A DNA stretch of 15,260 nucleotides. Source: an uncultured Clostridia bacterium. Lineage in GTDB: Bacteria; Bacillota; Clostridia; Christensenellales; UBA1242. Shown here one piece after another: positions 1-6,728 of this stretch (its first letter is position 1; the number at the start of each line of letters is the position of its first letter). The DNA is taken from assembly GCA_934754335.1 (NCBI GenBank), contig CAKVHY010000020.1:1-15260 (forward strand), given 5' to 3'. Made by a program: the position numbers and the translations under genes. The notes below the pieces were generated by a model. It had not been told where the DNA came from. It made no database searches and saw only the letters and a list, made by a program, of their open reading frames with translations.

Positions 1-678
1 AAAATAGGTTCTTCGGCTTTTCCTGCTTCATCAATGACTAAAATCTTTATTCCTAAGTCTGTAACAACAATTAATGCAGGTTCTGTAACAAATTCACTAT
101 TCAGGGCATGTTCACCTTCACTAGTTATCTACTGCGAAGCCGAGTCTGCACCAAGTGGCTGGGAGCAATATTGGAATTACTATGCCGATGATAAACCTTT
201 AACAGTAAAATATGGGCAGACAATGGCTTCCACATATAATATGTTAGATAAAAGTAAGTTCTCTGCATCAACTACATCACATGGTGTAAAGTTTACAAAT
301 AATGGTGATGGTACAGTTCTTTGTGATGGTGTAATGGGTGAAGATAAGGCATGGGCATCGTATTATCCTTCTTCCACTTTGTCGATTACAAATGGTCATA
401 AATATTATCTAAGAAGTAATAATAGTGTAGTTTCAATTTCATTGCAAGATTTTTCTTATAGAGATACATCAAGCATAAATTCGGGAAGTGGTATTAAGAA
501 AATGTCAATAGCAAAAGAAACTACAAGTACTGGGAAAATTTACATTTCAATTTCTAAACCACAAACTGGTTGCTCAAATGAATTAGTAAAGCCTGAGATA
601 TTTGATTTAACAGCAATCTTTGGTGCCGGAAATGAGCCATCAACAATTGCTGAGTGTGACGAATACTTTGGTGCTTAA
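1..678 (+). CDS. C-terminal part of a BspA-like surface/adhesin protein with phage-tail-like C-terminal domain (5' truncated)
   Basis: The frame is open from base 1, so the gene starts upstream of the window; the ATG at 34 is probably internal, because the codons before it (ending ..PASS) lead smoothly into a repeat-like stretch. The first ~50 residues after that Met (IFIPKSVTTI, then IYCEAESAPSGW and a nearby YWN) look like the last unit of a BspA-type leucine-rich repeat, a family of cell-surface proteins. The remaining ~140 residues contain FTNNGDGT, GHKYYLRS and FDLTAIFGAGNEPS, a pattern I recognise from C-terminal domains of clostridial prophage tail and surface proteins. I see no LPXTG motif, C-terminal membrane segment or charged tail, so the attachment mode is unclear. 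A strong terminator follows at once, so this is the last gene of its unit. The exact function (adhesion, glycan binding) is inference. Confidence 0.6.
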   Translation, partial: KIGSSAFPASSMTKIFIPKSVTTINAGSVTNSLFRACSPSLVIYCEAESAPSGWEQYWNYYADDKPLTVKYGQTMASTYNMLDKSKFSASTTSHGVKFTNNGDGTVLCDGVMGEDKAWASYYPSSTLSITNGHKYYLRSNNSVVSISLQDFSYRDTSSINSGSGIKKMSIAKETTSTGKIYISISKPQTGCSNELVKPEIFDLTAIFGAGNEPSTIAECDEYFGA

Positions 679-683
679 TATAT

Positions 684-740
684 AAAACACATTAAATGAA
701 TGATAAAATCTTATCTAAAACATTTAATGTGTTTTTTATT
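684..740 (+). terminator. Intrinsic terminator after the surface-protein gene
   Basis: A perfect 15-bp inverted repeat (684-698 and 721-735) with a 22-base loop runs directly into a T-rich tract at 732-740. It starts 6 bases after the stop codon. Confidence 0.85.
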
Positions 741-777
741 TTAAATCAATATTTTTAAAAATCTATAAACTTAAGTT

Positions 778-805
778 TTTAAATTATTAAATTATGTGGT
801 AAAAT
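778..805 (+). promoter_or_regulatory. Probable extended -10 promoter for the Nudix-engB-trxB operon
   Basis: TGG plus TAAAAT at 797-805 forms an extended -10 element (TGnTAAAAT). The best -35 candidate, TTTAAA at 778-783 with a 16-bp spacer, is weak. The element lies 19 nt before the ATG at 825, so the mRNA leader would be only about a dozen bases and would start near the AGGA at 812. Confidence 0.5.
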
Positions 806-824
806 ATCTTCAGGATAAAGTACT

Positions 825-1358
825 ATGGAAGAATTATTTGATATTTTAAATAAAGATGGAATTGAAACAGGGAAGGTTGCCACAGCCGATGAAGTTCATA
901 AGAAGGGTTATTATCATAGAGTTATAAAGGTTGTGTTGTTAACTAAAGATAATAAGGTTTTAATTCAGCAAAGAAGCAAGAATAAAGCATGTTTTCCTTT
1001 GCTTTGGGATATTGCGGTAACAGGACATATTAGGGCTGGAGAAAGTGTTCAAACTGCGGTTTTACGTGAAGTTAAGGAAGAAACTAACCTAGATTTAGTT
1101 AAGTCTGATTTAACTTTCTTGGTGGCTTATAAAAAGGAAGTGGAGAATCCTAAACGTAAAGAGAATATGTATGTTAATTGCTTTTTAGCAAGAACAGAAA
1201 TCTCATTGGATAAAGTCAATAAGCAGGAAGAAGAACTAAACGATATAAAGTTAGTTGATTTAAACGAACTTAAAAAGATGTCTGATGGGGTTTTCATTGC
1301 TATAGAAGAAAGAAATATGATATTAGAATATGTTAGGAGAGAGTTAAATGGAAATTAA
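825..1358 (+). CDS. Nudix hydrolase, isopentenyl-diphosphate-isomerase-like subgroup
   Basis: Members of this family hydrolyse nucleoside-diphosphate-linked substrates or, in the related IDI branch, isomerise isopentenyl diphosphate. The Nudix box spans residues ~67-89: G67, E73, R81-E82 and the E85-E86 pair fit Gx5Ex7REUxEExGU, but the last glycine is Asn (ETNL). The N-terminus (MEELFDILNKDG, then EVHKKGYYHR and IQQRSKNK) matches the small cytosolic IDI-like Nudix proteins (COG1443 type) common in Firmicutes. I see no features that fix the substrate, so IDI activity itself is not claimed. ATG 825 is preceded by AGGA at 812-815. The 3' end overlaps engB by 11 bp, which suggests translational coupling in an operon with engB and trxB. 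Confidence 0.85.
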   Translation: MEELFDILNKDGIETGKVATADEVHKKGYYHRVIKVVLLTKDNKVLIQQRSKNKACFPLLWDIAVTGHIRAGESVQTAVLREVKEETNLDLVKSDLTFLVAYKKEVENPKRKENMYVNCFLARTEISLDKVNKQEEELNDIKLVDLNELKKMSDGVFIAIEERNMILEYVRRELNGN

Positions 1359-1932
1359 GAGTGCGTCCTTTTATATTAGCGTTGCCGATTCAAGAAAAGT
1401 AATTGATGATGAAAAAAAACAAATTGCCTTTGTTGGAAGAAGTAATGTTGGAAAGAGTAGTTTGTTAAATGCTTTAGTCAGACAAAAAAAATTGGCTAAA
1501 ACAAGCCAAACTCCGGGTAGAACAAGATTAATTAATTACTTTTTAATTAATAACGAATTTTATTTTGTTGACCTTCCCGGTTATGGATTTGCTAAAGGAA
1601 ATAAGCAGGAAGTTAGTTCTTGGCAAGATTTGATTGAGCCATATTTAGTTAATAATTCAAAGTTAAAATGTGTTTGTATGCTTGTTGATTCTAGACTAAA
1701 TCCTATGGAAACAGACAAGCAAATGCAGGTTGTACTTGATTATTATAAAATTCCATATATTGTTATAGCCACCAAGGCAGATAAACTAACAAAATCTGAG
1801 TGCGGGAAGGTTAAGAGCAATATAGCGAACTCATTGCGACTTGGTACAGATAATATAATCGTTTCTAGCAGTAAAACTAATGCTGGACGAAAAGAAATTT
1901 TAGATAAATTAGAACTTTATTTAGGGGAATAG
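1348..1932 (+). CDS. engB: Ribosome biogenesis GTP-binding protein EngB (YsxC/YihA)
   Basis: A small cytosolic GTPase needed for assembly of the large ribosomal subunit. All diagnostic motifs are visible in order: P-loop GRSNVGKSS at residues 30-38, the switch I segment TPGRT at 55-59, G3 DLPGYGFAK at 75-83, and G4 TKAD at 142-145. The length of 194 residues is normal for the family. The start at 1348 has AGGAG at 1335-1339 with an 8-base gap and lies inside the end of the Nudix gene. The stop is two bases before trxB. Neighbours and spacing indicate one transcript with the Nudix gene and trxB. Confidence 0.95.
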   Translation: MEIKSASFYISVADSRKVIDDEKKQIAFVGRSNVGKSSLLNALVRQKKLAKTSQTPGRTRLINYFLINNEFYFVDLPGYGFAKGNKQEVSSWQDLIEPYLVNNSKLKCVCMLVDSRLNPMETDKQMQVVLDYYKIPYIVIATKADKLTKSECGKVKSNIANSLRLGTDNIIVSSSKTNAGRKEILDKLELYLGE

Positions 1933-1934
1933 TT

Positions 1935-2858
1935 ATGAAGGAATATGATGTTGTTATTTTAGGTGCAGGCCCTGCAGGCTTAACTGCATCAATCTATGCA
2001 GTTAGAAGCGGACTAAAAACTTTAGTTATAGAAAACAAAATGATTGGTGGTCAAGCCACTTTAACTTATGAGATTAGAAATTATCCGGGGTTTGAAAGCA
2101 TTAGTGGAATGGATTTAACTATGCAAATGCAAGCACAGGCTGAAAACTTGGGTGTTGATTTTGAATATGATAGTGTGGAAGAGATCAACTTAGAAAAGAA
2201 ATATGTAAAAACGAGTATGGAAGAGTTTTCTGCGAAGTCTTTAATCTTGGCAATGGGTGCGAGTGCAAGAAAAGTTGGTGCTAAAAATGAAGAAGAACTA
2301 ACAGGTAAAGGCGTGGCTTACTGTGCTGTTTGCGATGGTGCTTTTTATAAGGACTTAGATGTTGTTATGGTTGGTGGTGGAAATAGTGCTGTGGAAGATG
2401 CTATTTATATGAGTAAGATTGCTAAGTCTGTAACGATTGTAAATAATTTGCCCGATTTTACATGCCAAGAAATATTACGAGAAGAGTTAAATAAAACAAT
2501 TGAAGAAAGAAAAAATATATCGATAATTCAAGGTCATGTTGTTAAGGAAATGGTTGGCGAAAACAAACTTGAAAAGGTTAAAATAGAAGCCGTTGATGGG
2601 TCAGATGCTGAAGAAATAGAATGTGAAGGTTGTTTTATTGCTATTGGAAGAAAACCAGATACAGACATGGTTAAGGGGCAAATTGAGTTAAATAATCAAG
2701 GCTATATTGTTGCCGATGAGAATATGCACACATCAATTGAAGGCGTGTTTGTTGCAGGAGATATAAGGGTTAAAAATCTAAGACAAATAATTACAGCATG
2801 TGCTGATGGAGCAATTGCGGGAACTGAAGCAAATACATACATTAATTCTTTAAAATAA
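1935..2858 (+). CDS. trxB: Thioredoxin-disulfide reductase
   Basis: A cytosolic FAD enzyme that uses NADPH to reduce thioredoxin. The N-terminal FAD site GAGPAG is at residues 10-15, the redox-active CAVC pair at 130-133 (followed by DGAFY), the NADPH-domain glycine motif GGGNSAVEDA at 147-156, and the C-terminal FAD motif GVFVAGDIR near residue 270. The length of 307 residues is typical of low-molecular-weight bacterial TrxB. It begins two bases after engB, with AGGGGAA as ribosome binding site inside the engB end. No thioredoxin gene is adjacent. Some clostridial homologues use ferredoxin rather than NADPH; the intact GGGNSA motif favours NADPH here, though I cannot prove it. Confidence 0.93.
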   Translation: MKEYDVVILGAGPAGLTASIYAVRSGLKTLVIENKMIGGQATLTYEIRNYPGFESISGMDLTMQMQAQAENLGVDFEYDSVEEINLEKKYVKTSMEEFSAKSLILAMGASARKVGAKNEEELTGKGVAYCAVCDGAFYKDLDVVMVGGGNSAVEDAIYMSKIAKSVTIVNNLPDFTCQEILREELNKTIEERKNISIIQGHVVKEMVGENKLEKVKIEAVDGSDAEEIECEGCFIAIGRKPDTDMVKGQIELNNQGYIVADENMHTSIEGVFVAGDIRVKNLRQIITACADGAIAGTEANTYINSLK

Positions 2859-2877
2859 GTTTGCTTTAATTAAAAAA

Positions 2878-2903
2878 TCTCCAATACATATTGAAATTGG
2901 AGA
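2878..2903. repeat. Small hairpin after trxB without a T-tract
   Basis: TCTCCAAT at 2878-2885 and ATTGGAGA at 2896-2903 form an 8-bp inverted repeat with a 10-base loop. A further TTGCTT/AAGCAA pair (2861-2866 and 2903-2908) could extend it across a bulge. No run of T follows, so this is not a classical terminator. It may act as a 3' mRNA stabiliser ahead of the palindromic terminator. Confidence 0.4.
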
Positions 2904-2920
2904 AGCAAGTTTAGATAATA

Positions 2921-2950
2921 AAAAAAATTCCTAAATTTAGGAATTTTTTT
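2921..2950. terminator. Bidirectional palindromic terminator between trxB and the convergent gene
   Basis: Bases 2921-2935 and 2936-2950 are perfect reverse complements, with seven A at one end and seven T at the other. It therefore works as a hairpin plus U-tract in both directions: it ends the trxB transcript on + and the 2949-3563 gene on -. The stop codon of the minus-strand gene (2949-2951) overlaps its outer arm. Confidence 0.85.
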
Positions 2951-3563
2951 AATCTTTTGAATATTTTTTCTTAATATCTGCTGGCATTAATTTTAATAAT
3001 TCTTGTTTAAGTTTTGCTCCATCGTAAACATCTTTTGTAACCACTTCGCAAACTGCAATTTTTAATTGTTTAATAGCAGATAAAGTTTCGGCTTCTGCTT
3101 TAGCCAATTCTTTATTTGGGTTATCTTTATTAATTAAATCCACCATTACTAATGGTTGCATTGTTTCTTTTAAGAAAATACCAACATCTATTTTACTCTT
3201 AATCACTTGAGGACTATAGTTATTTGTATCGTCGAAAGCAGAAATTAAACTACCAACTTTAACGTTTGGAACAAACTCAAAGTCGCTAGAAAGATTTTCA
3301 TAAAGTGTATTTATAAATTTATAGGTTTCGCTAGTGCATTTTTCTGAAGCACAATAGTATTTAAAGTTATGATAGGTGGCAACTCTTTCAATATCTTTAT
3401 TTTCAGATTGTGTGGCAACTCTTCTAGCCTTATAATATTTATCTGATTCAATATCATCTTCATTGCAAAGAATTAAGATTGCAACAGCCACTGCAGTAAA
3501 TACTAACATTGCGAAAACTGGAATAAAAATTGTTAACATATTTGCGTTTAAAAAACTACTCAT
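2949..3563 (-). CDS. Membrane-anchored protein with a DUF2726-like (nuclease-fold-like) domain
   Basis: A 204-residue protein with one hydrophobic N-terminal segment (residues ~9-33, MLTIFIPVFA onward) followed by an acidic, then soluble region. Residues ~75-183 resemble DUF2726, a domain related to the PD-(D/E)XK nuclease fold: a basal helix, the strand VPNVKVGSLIS, IDVGIF with D126, PLVMVDLINKDN with D142, then a helix and the strand LKIAVCEVVTKD. The metal-binding E-x-K of active nucleases is not obvious here (D-L-I instead), so catalysis is doubtful. AGGAG at 3570-3574 on the minus strand sits 6 bases before the ATG. It is a single-gene unit convergent with trxB and divergent from the 3716 gene. 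I do not recognise a named family member; the domain assignment is by pattern only. Confidence 0.6.
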   Translation of the reverse strand: MSSFLNANMLTIFIPVFAMLVFTAVAVAILILCNEDDIESDKYYKARRVATQSENKDIERVATYHNFKYYCASEKCTSETYKFINTLYENLSSDFEFVPNVKVGSLISAFDDTNNYSPQVIKSKIDVGIFLKETMQPLVMVDLINKDNPNKELAKAEAETLSAIKQLKIAVCEVVTKDVYDGAKLKQELLKLMPADIKKKYSKD

Positions 3564-3593
3564 AATTCACTCCTAATCAGAAATCCGTGGTAT

Positions 3594-3622
3594 ATTATAA
3601 CACATATTTTTAAATTTGAAAA
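3594..3622 (-). promoter_or_regulatory. Promoter of the minus-strand membrane protein gene
   Basis: Reading the minus strand, TTTTCA (3622-3617), a 17-bp spacer and a consensus TATAAT (3599-3594) precede the gene. The -35 is imperfect, the -10 perfect. The expected leader is roughly 25 bases. Confidence 0.6.
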
Positions 3623-3669
3623 GAGTTAAACTAAATTATTTTATTATATTTTTATTATCTTTAAAATAT

Positions 3670-3698
3670 TTGCAAAATTTCACTATTTAGGTTAAAAT
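3670..3698 (+). promoter_or_regulatory. Sigma-A-type promoter for the 3716 gene and hflX
   Basis: TTGCAA at 3670-3675, a 17-bp spacer and TAAAAT at 3693-3698. The same two hexamers with the same spacing occur before rluB. The -10 ends 17 bases before the ATG, and the ribosome binding site AAGGTGA begins 7 bases after it. Confidence 0.75.
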
Positions 3699-3715
3699 AA
3701 GTGCAAGGTGAGAGT

Positions 3716-4513
3716 ATGAACGATCAAAATTACATTTTAAAAACAACGTTTATAACAATTGGAAGTATTATAATAATCTCTATTTTATTATTCTGCATAA
3801 TGATTTTTTGTGCACCTTTAAAAAGCGCTGAACTTTTTTATGATATGGGCGTTAAAAATTATTCTGCCACTTTATATTATAGGCATTATAAAAGTACTGA
3901 TAAAATCGAATATCTAAATAAAGCATTATCAATTCGAATCGAATTAGGGGAAATGGATAATGTTGTAGAATATTCAGAAGAGTTTTTTGAACACAAAGAT
4001 TATTCTGATTTCATAAAAGCATTGAATGAAAAGAATCTTAAATCTAATTTTAATTTATACACAAAAAGTAAACTTATAAATGAGAATAACTATTATAAAA
4101 ACGCCTATATAAAGGCACTTATTAATCTTGATAAAGTTGAGAAAGCAAAGGAAGTTGCCAATTTAGAATTGGCAGATTTAAATCCAATGCTAAAAGATTT
4201 GAAGGTTTATGTTTTTTCATCTTTTCTTGGGAAAGTGGAATATGGTTATTTCCAAACAGATATTGAAGGTAAAAAGATATATAGTTATATGAATGATTAT
4301 TTTGAAGGCCTAAATGCAATTTTAAATGCAAATAAGTCAGAGTACTCCGAAAGCGAAAAGGTTTATATGTATGCCTTAACCAGTAAAATTTTGCAAGTTG
4401 GGAATGATTTAAAGTTGATTACCGGAAATATTTCAACAGATATAAATACAGCCAATCTAGATGTTGCTATCGAAAATGCAACAAATTTTATGCAGTCATT
4501 GATGGAGGAATAG
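3716..4513 (+). CDS. Uncharacterised single-pass membrane protein with a helical (TPR-like) soluble region
   Basis: I do not recognise this protein. It has 265 residues, with one strongly hydrophobic N-terminal segment (~10-34, with IGSIIIISILLFC) and no cleavage site that I can see, so it is probably anchored. The rest is predicted to be mostly helical, with tetratricopeptide-like spacing in the first half (AELFYDMGVKNYS, IEYLNKALSIRIELG, VVEYSEEFFEH) and Lys/Glu/Asn/Tyr-rich composition. Start choice: ATG 3716 has AAGGTG at 3705-3710, five bases upstream; a GTG at 3701 in the same frame overlaps that site and is less likely. The stop is one base before hflX, and its last codons hold the hflX ribosome binding site, so the two genes are co-transcribed and probably translationally coupled. 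Function is unknown. Confidence 0.75.
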   Translation: MNDQNYILKTTFITIGSIIIISILLFCIMIFCAPLKSAELFYDMGVKNYSATLYYRHYKSTDKIEYLNKALSIRIELGEMDNVVEYSEEFFEHKDYSDFIKALNEKNLKSNFNLYTKSKLINENNYYKNAYIKALINLDKVEKAKEVANLELADLNPMLKDLKVYVFSSFLGKVEYGYFQTDIEGKKIYSYMNDYFEGLNAILNANKSEYSESEKVYMYALTSKILQVGNDLKLITGNISTDINTANLDVAIENATNFMQSLMEE

Positions 4514-4514
4514 T

Positions 4515-5597
4515 ATGTATTCTTTAGATAAAGAAGTTGTAAAGGCTATTTTGGTTTTTGTTGACTTTGGTAAGTGGAATATGCCAAGGGAAGAAATTAT
4601 TGAAGAATTAAAGAGTTTGGCTGAAACTGCAAAAATAGAAGTTGTGGGATTTGTTGAGCAAAAAAGAAATGTGCCAGATCCTAAGTTTTATATTGGTGAA
4701 GGAAAACTTGAAGAACTAAAAGCAAAGGTTGACGAAACGGGTGCAAATTTAGTTATATTTGATAACGAGTTGGCAGGTTCTAAAATGGCGAATATTTCGA
4801 ATGCTTTGAATGTTAAAGTAATAGATAGAAGTATGCTAATTTTAGATATATTTGCAGGTAGGGCCACCACAAATGAAGGCAAACTTCAGATTGAGTTGGC
4901 ACAACTAAAATATTCTTTGCCAAGGTTAAATTCGTTGCAAAACAACTCCGATAAATATGGCGGTGGAGTTGGAATGAGAGGCCCGGGAGAAACCAAACTA
5001 GAGTTATCTAGGAGAGTAATTGAAAAGAATATCCTAAAAAAGCAACAAGAATTAGATAAGTTGAAAGAGCATCGTGATTTAAATAGAAAACGTAGGCTTG
5101 AAAATAAGAAAAAGCCGGTAGTGGCAATTGTTGGTTACACAAATAGCGGAAAAAGTAGCCTTTTAAATTTGTTAGCAAAGGAAAATATCTATGTTAAGAA
5201 TGAATTGTTTGCCACATTAGAAACCACCACTCGTACGGTTTGGCTTCAGAGCGGGCATGAAATTTTGCTTACTGATACAGTTGGATTTATAAATAACCTT
5301 CCGCATGAGTTTATTGAAGCATTTGGAAGCACATTGGAAGAATGTGTTTATGCTGATTTGTTGTTGCTGGTGGTTGATATTTCAAATCCAAACTATAAAA
5401 ATCAGATGAACATTACAAAAGAACTTCTAAGAAAACTGGGGTGTACTGCTAGAGTGTTAATAGTTTATAATAAGATTGACAAATTAAAGGTTGGCTTTGT
5501 TGTGGAAGATAACCCTGATTCTATTTATATTTCTGTTAAAAAAGAAACAAATATTGATGCTTTGAAAAGCAAGATTGACGAGATGTTATTTTCATAA
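4515..5597 (+). CDS. hflX: GTPase HflX
   Basis: A ribosome-associated GTPase that binds the 50S subunit and, in studied bacteria, splits stalled or hibernating 70S ribosomes. The HflX N-terminal domain is at residues ~1-135, with VGFVEQKRNVPDPKFYIGEG near 44-63. The hallmark glycine-rich segment GGGVGMRGPGETKLE is at 149-163, followed by a basic linker coiled coil to ~200. The G domain follows: G1 GYTNSGKS at 207-214, G3 DTVG at 254-257 and G4 NKID at 319-322. At 360 residues it is shorter than the ~410-430 of many homologues, because the C-terminal extension is minimal. GGAGG at 4504-4508, inside the upstream gene, sets the start. A terminator follows 3 bases after the stop. Confidence 0.95.
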   Translation: MYSLDKEVVKAILVFVDFGKWNMPREEIIEELKSLAETAKIEVVGFVEQKRNVPDPKFYIGEGKLEELKAKVDETGANLVIFDNELAGSKMANISNALNVKVIDRSMLILDIFAGRATTNEGKLQIELAQLKYSLPRLNSLQNNSDKYGGGVGMRGPGETKLELSRRVIEKNILKKQQELDKLKEHRDLNRKRRLENKKKPVVAIVGYTNSGKSSLLNLLAKENIYVKNELFATLETTTRTVWLQSGHEILLTDTVGFINNLPHEFIEAFGSTLEECVYADLLLLVVDISNPNYKNQMNITKELLRKLGCTARVLIVYNKIDKLKVGFVVEDNPDSIYISVKKETNIDALKSKIDEMLFS

Positions 5598-5600
5598 AGG

Positions 5601-5648
5601 AAAAAATGTGTTAAAAATTTTTTATAAATTTAACACATTTTTTATTTT
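5601..5648 (+). terminator. Intrinsic terminator after hflX
   Basis: A perfect 15-bp inverted repeat at 5601-5615 and 5629-5643 with a 13-base A+T loop. The right arm ends in a T-run that continues through TTTATTTTG. The A-run on the left arm means it could also slow transcription from the other side. Confidence 0.85.
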
Positions 5649-5686
5649 GTTGCATATTATGAAGTGTAAGCAGAATTATAACATTA

Positions 5687-5719
5687 CATAAGATAAAATT
5701 TAATAACGAGAAATATAAT
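5687..5719 (+). promoter_or_regulatory. Candidate promoter region of the Cys-rich gene (elements ambiguous)
   Basis: TATAAT at 5714-5719 would serve as a -10 for a ~25-base leader but has no good -35. An alternative is CATAAGATA at 5687-5695, which matches the CATAnnnTA -10 of late sporulation sigma factors of the sigma-K type, again without a clear -35. I cannot decide between them. Confidence 0.3.
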
Positions 5720-5750
5720 TTTGCTTGCATTTACAACGGAGGAAATATTT

Positions 5751-5954
5751 ATGTTTTTCGGAATGAATAATGGTGGCTGTGGTGGTAACCACGGTTGTGG
5801 CGAAGGCGGTAACAACTGCTGTTTATTAATCTTAATTTTATTATTATGTGGTTGCAATGGTTTTGGTGAAGACAACTGTTGCTGGAACATCATCTTAATC
5901 TTATTATTACTTAGTTGCTGTGGTTGTGGCAACACAATTGGTAGAGGTTGCTAA
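5751..5954 (+). CDS. Small Gly/Cys-rich hydrophobic protein with internal duplication (annotated elsewhere as 'high-cysteine' protein)
   Basis: A 67-residue protein starting at ATG 5751, preceded by a strong GGAGG at 5738-5742; a TTG start at 5721 in the same frame lies upstream of this site and is rejected. Twelve residues are cysteine (10, 16, 23, 24, 33, 35, 43, 44, 56, 57, 59, 67). After a Gly/Asn/His-rich head, two similar units follow: residues 22-40 (NCCLLILILLLCGC core) and 42-60 (NCCWNIILILLLLSCCGC core), each an aliphatic run bracketed by Cys-Cys and Cys-Gly-Cys. Similar clostridial peptides carry the odd database name 'chorion class high-cysteine protein'. The role is unknown; a spore-coat, membrane-associated or disulfide-linked structural protein is plausible. 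It is a single gene flanked by terminators on both sides. Confidence 0.8.
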   Translation: MFFGMNNGGCGGNHGCGEGGNNCCLLILILLLCGCNGFGEDNCCWNIILILLLLSCCGCGNTIGRGC

Positions 5955-5981
5955 TTAGCCATTTATAATCGACATTAAAAT

Positions 5982-6014
5982 AATACGCCTTTTGAGTAAA
6001 GGGCGTATTTTTTA
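5982..6014 (+). terminator. Intrinsic terminator after the Cys-rich gene
   Basis: A 12-bp stem (5982-5993 with 5998-6009, one G-T pair) with a GAGT loop, followed by a T-run to 6013. The T-run merges with the promoter of the next gene. Confidence 0.85.
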
Positions 6015-6043
6015 TTGTTTTATTTTAAATTTTATAGTATTAT
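6015..6043 (+). promoter_or_regulatory. Promoter of the M50 protease-scpA-scpB unit
   Basis: TTGTTT at 6015-6020, a 17-bp spacer and TATTAT at 6038-6043. It begins inside the T-run of the preceding terminator. GGGAGA, the ribosome binding site, begins at 6050, 7 bases after the -10. Confidence 0.6.
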
Positions 6044-6059
6044 ATATTTGGGAGATACA

Positions 6060-6725
6060 ATGGTAGATATATTACTTATTTTTAAGGACAACTCAATTCA
6101 ATTAATCTTGGCAGGTATAGCGTTGCTTTTATCGCTAGTTTTGTCGCTTTCTTTTCATGAATACGCACATGCATTAGTTGCGTATAAAAATGGTGATGAC
6201 ACTGCAAAGATGATGGGAAGGCTAACCACTAATCCATTGAAGCATATTGACCCGATCGGACTAATATGCTGTATGTTGTTTGGATTTGGTTGGGCAAAAC
6301 CAGTTCCGATTAATCCATTGAAATTTAGAAACTATAAGAAAGGCATGGCGCAAGTTTCTGTGGCAGGTGTTATCGTAAATTTCTGTTTTGCGTTTTTGTT
6401 CAGTGGTTTATATATATGTTTAGTAACTTATACAAACTATATGGCGTCAAACATTTTATTTTTTTTAGTTATATTTAGTGAATTCATGTTTAGTTTAAAC
6501 ATATGCTTGTTTGTATTTAATCTGATTCCAATTTATCCATTAGATGGCTACAATTTCTTAAGTGCTTTTACAAGTTATGATAATGCATACATGCAATTTA
6601 TGAGAAGATATGGGCAATATGTTTTGCTTGTGATTTTGTTATGCTTTAGTTGGATAATTTCTGATATAATTGGAGCGGTAACATTTCCTATGGTTAAATT
6701 CTGGCAATTAATTTTTAAGGGGTAA
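6060..6725 (+). CDS. Site-2-protease-type membrane metalloprotease, family M50
   Basis: A polytopic membrane protein of 221 residues. The zinc-binding HEYAH is at residues 33-37 inside the first hydrophobic stretch, and the second catalytic motif, NLIPIYPLDG, with its metal-ligand Asp, is at 154-163. Between and after them are further hydrophobic segments (~65-80, 100-123, 130-155, 180-210), so most of the protein lies in the membrane. It belongs to the compact clade without PDZ domain that often sits beside scpA in Firmicutes (YwhC/Rip-like); its natural substrate is unknown. ATG 6060 has GGGAGA at 6050-6055; an upstream TTG at 6015 lies in the promoter and is rejected. scpA follows after 3 bases, so it leads a three-gene operon. 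Confidence 0.9.
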   Translation: MVDILLIFKDNSIQLILAGIALLLSLVLSLSFHEYAHALVAYKNGDDTAKMMGRLTTNPLKHIDPIGLICCMLFGFGWAKPVPINPLKFRNYKKGMAQVSVAGVIVNFCFAFLFSGLYICLVTYTNYMASNILFFLVIFSEFMFSLNICLFVFNLIPIYPLDGYNFLSAFTSYDNAYMQFMRRYGQYVLLVILLCFSWIISDIIGAVTFPMVKFWQLIFKG

Positions 6726-6728
6726 TAG

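Noticed and set aside
5652..5658. GCATATT matching the sigma-E -35 upstream of the Cys-rich gene
   Set aside because: No sigma-E -10 lies at 14-15 bases; the nearest CATA element is 28 bases away, too far.
5684..5935. Minus-strand Gln/Pro-rich open frame
   Set aside because: It is the antisense of the Cys/Gly-rich gene; its low-complexity Gln/Pro content is a by-product of the repeated codons on the + strand.
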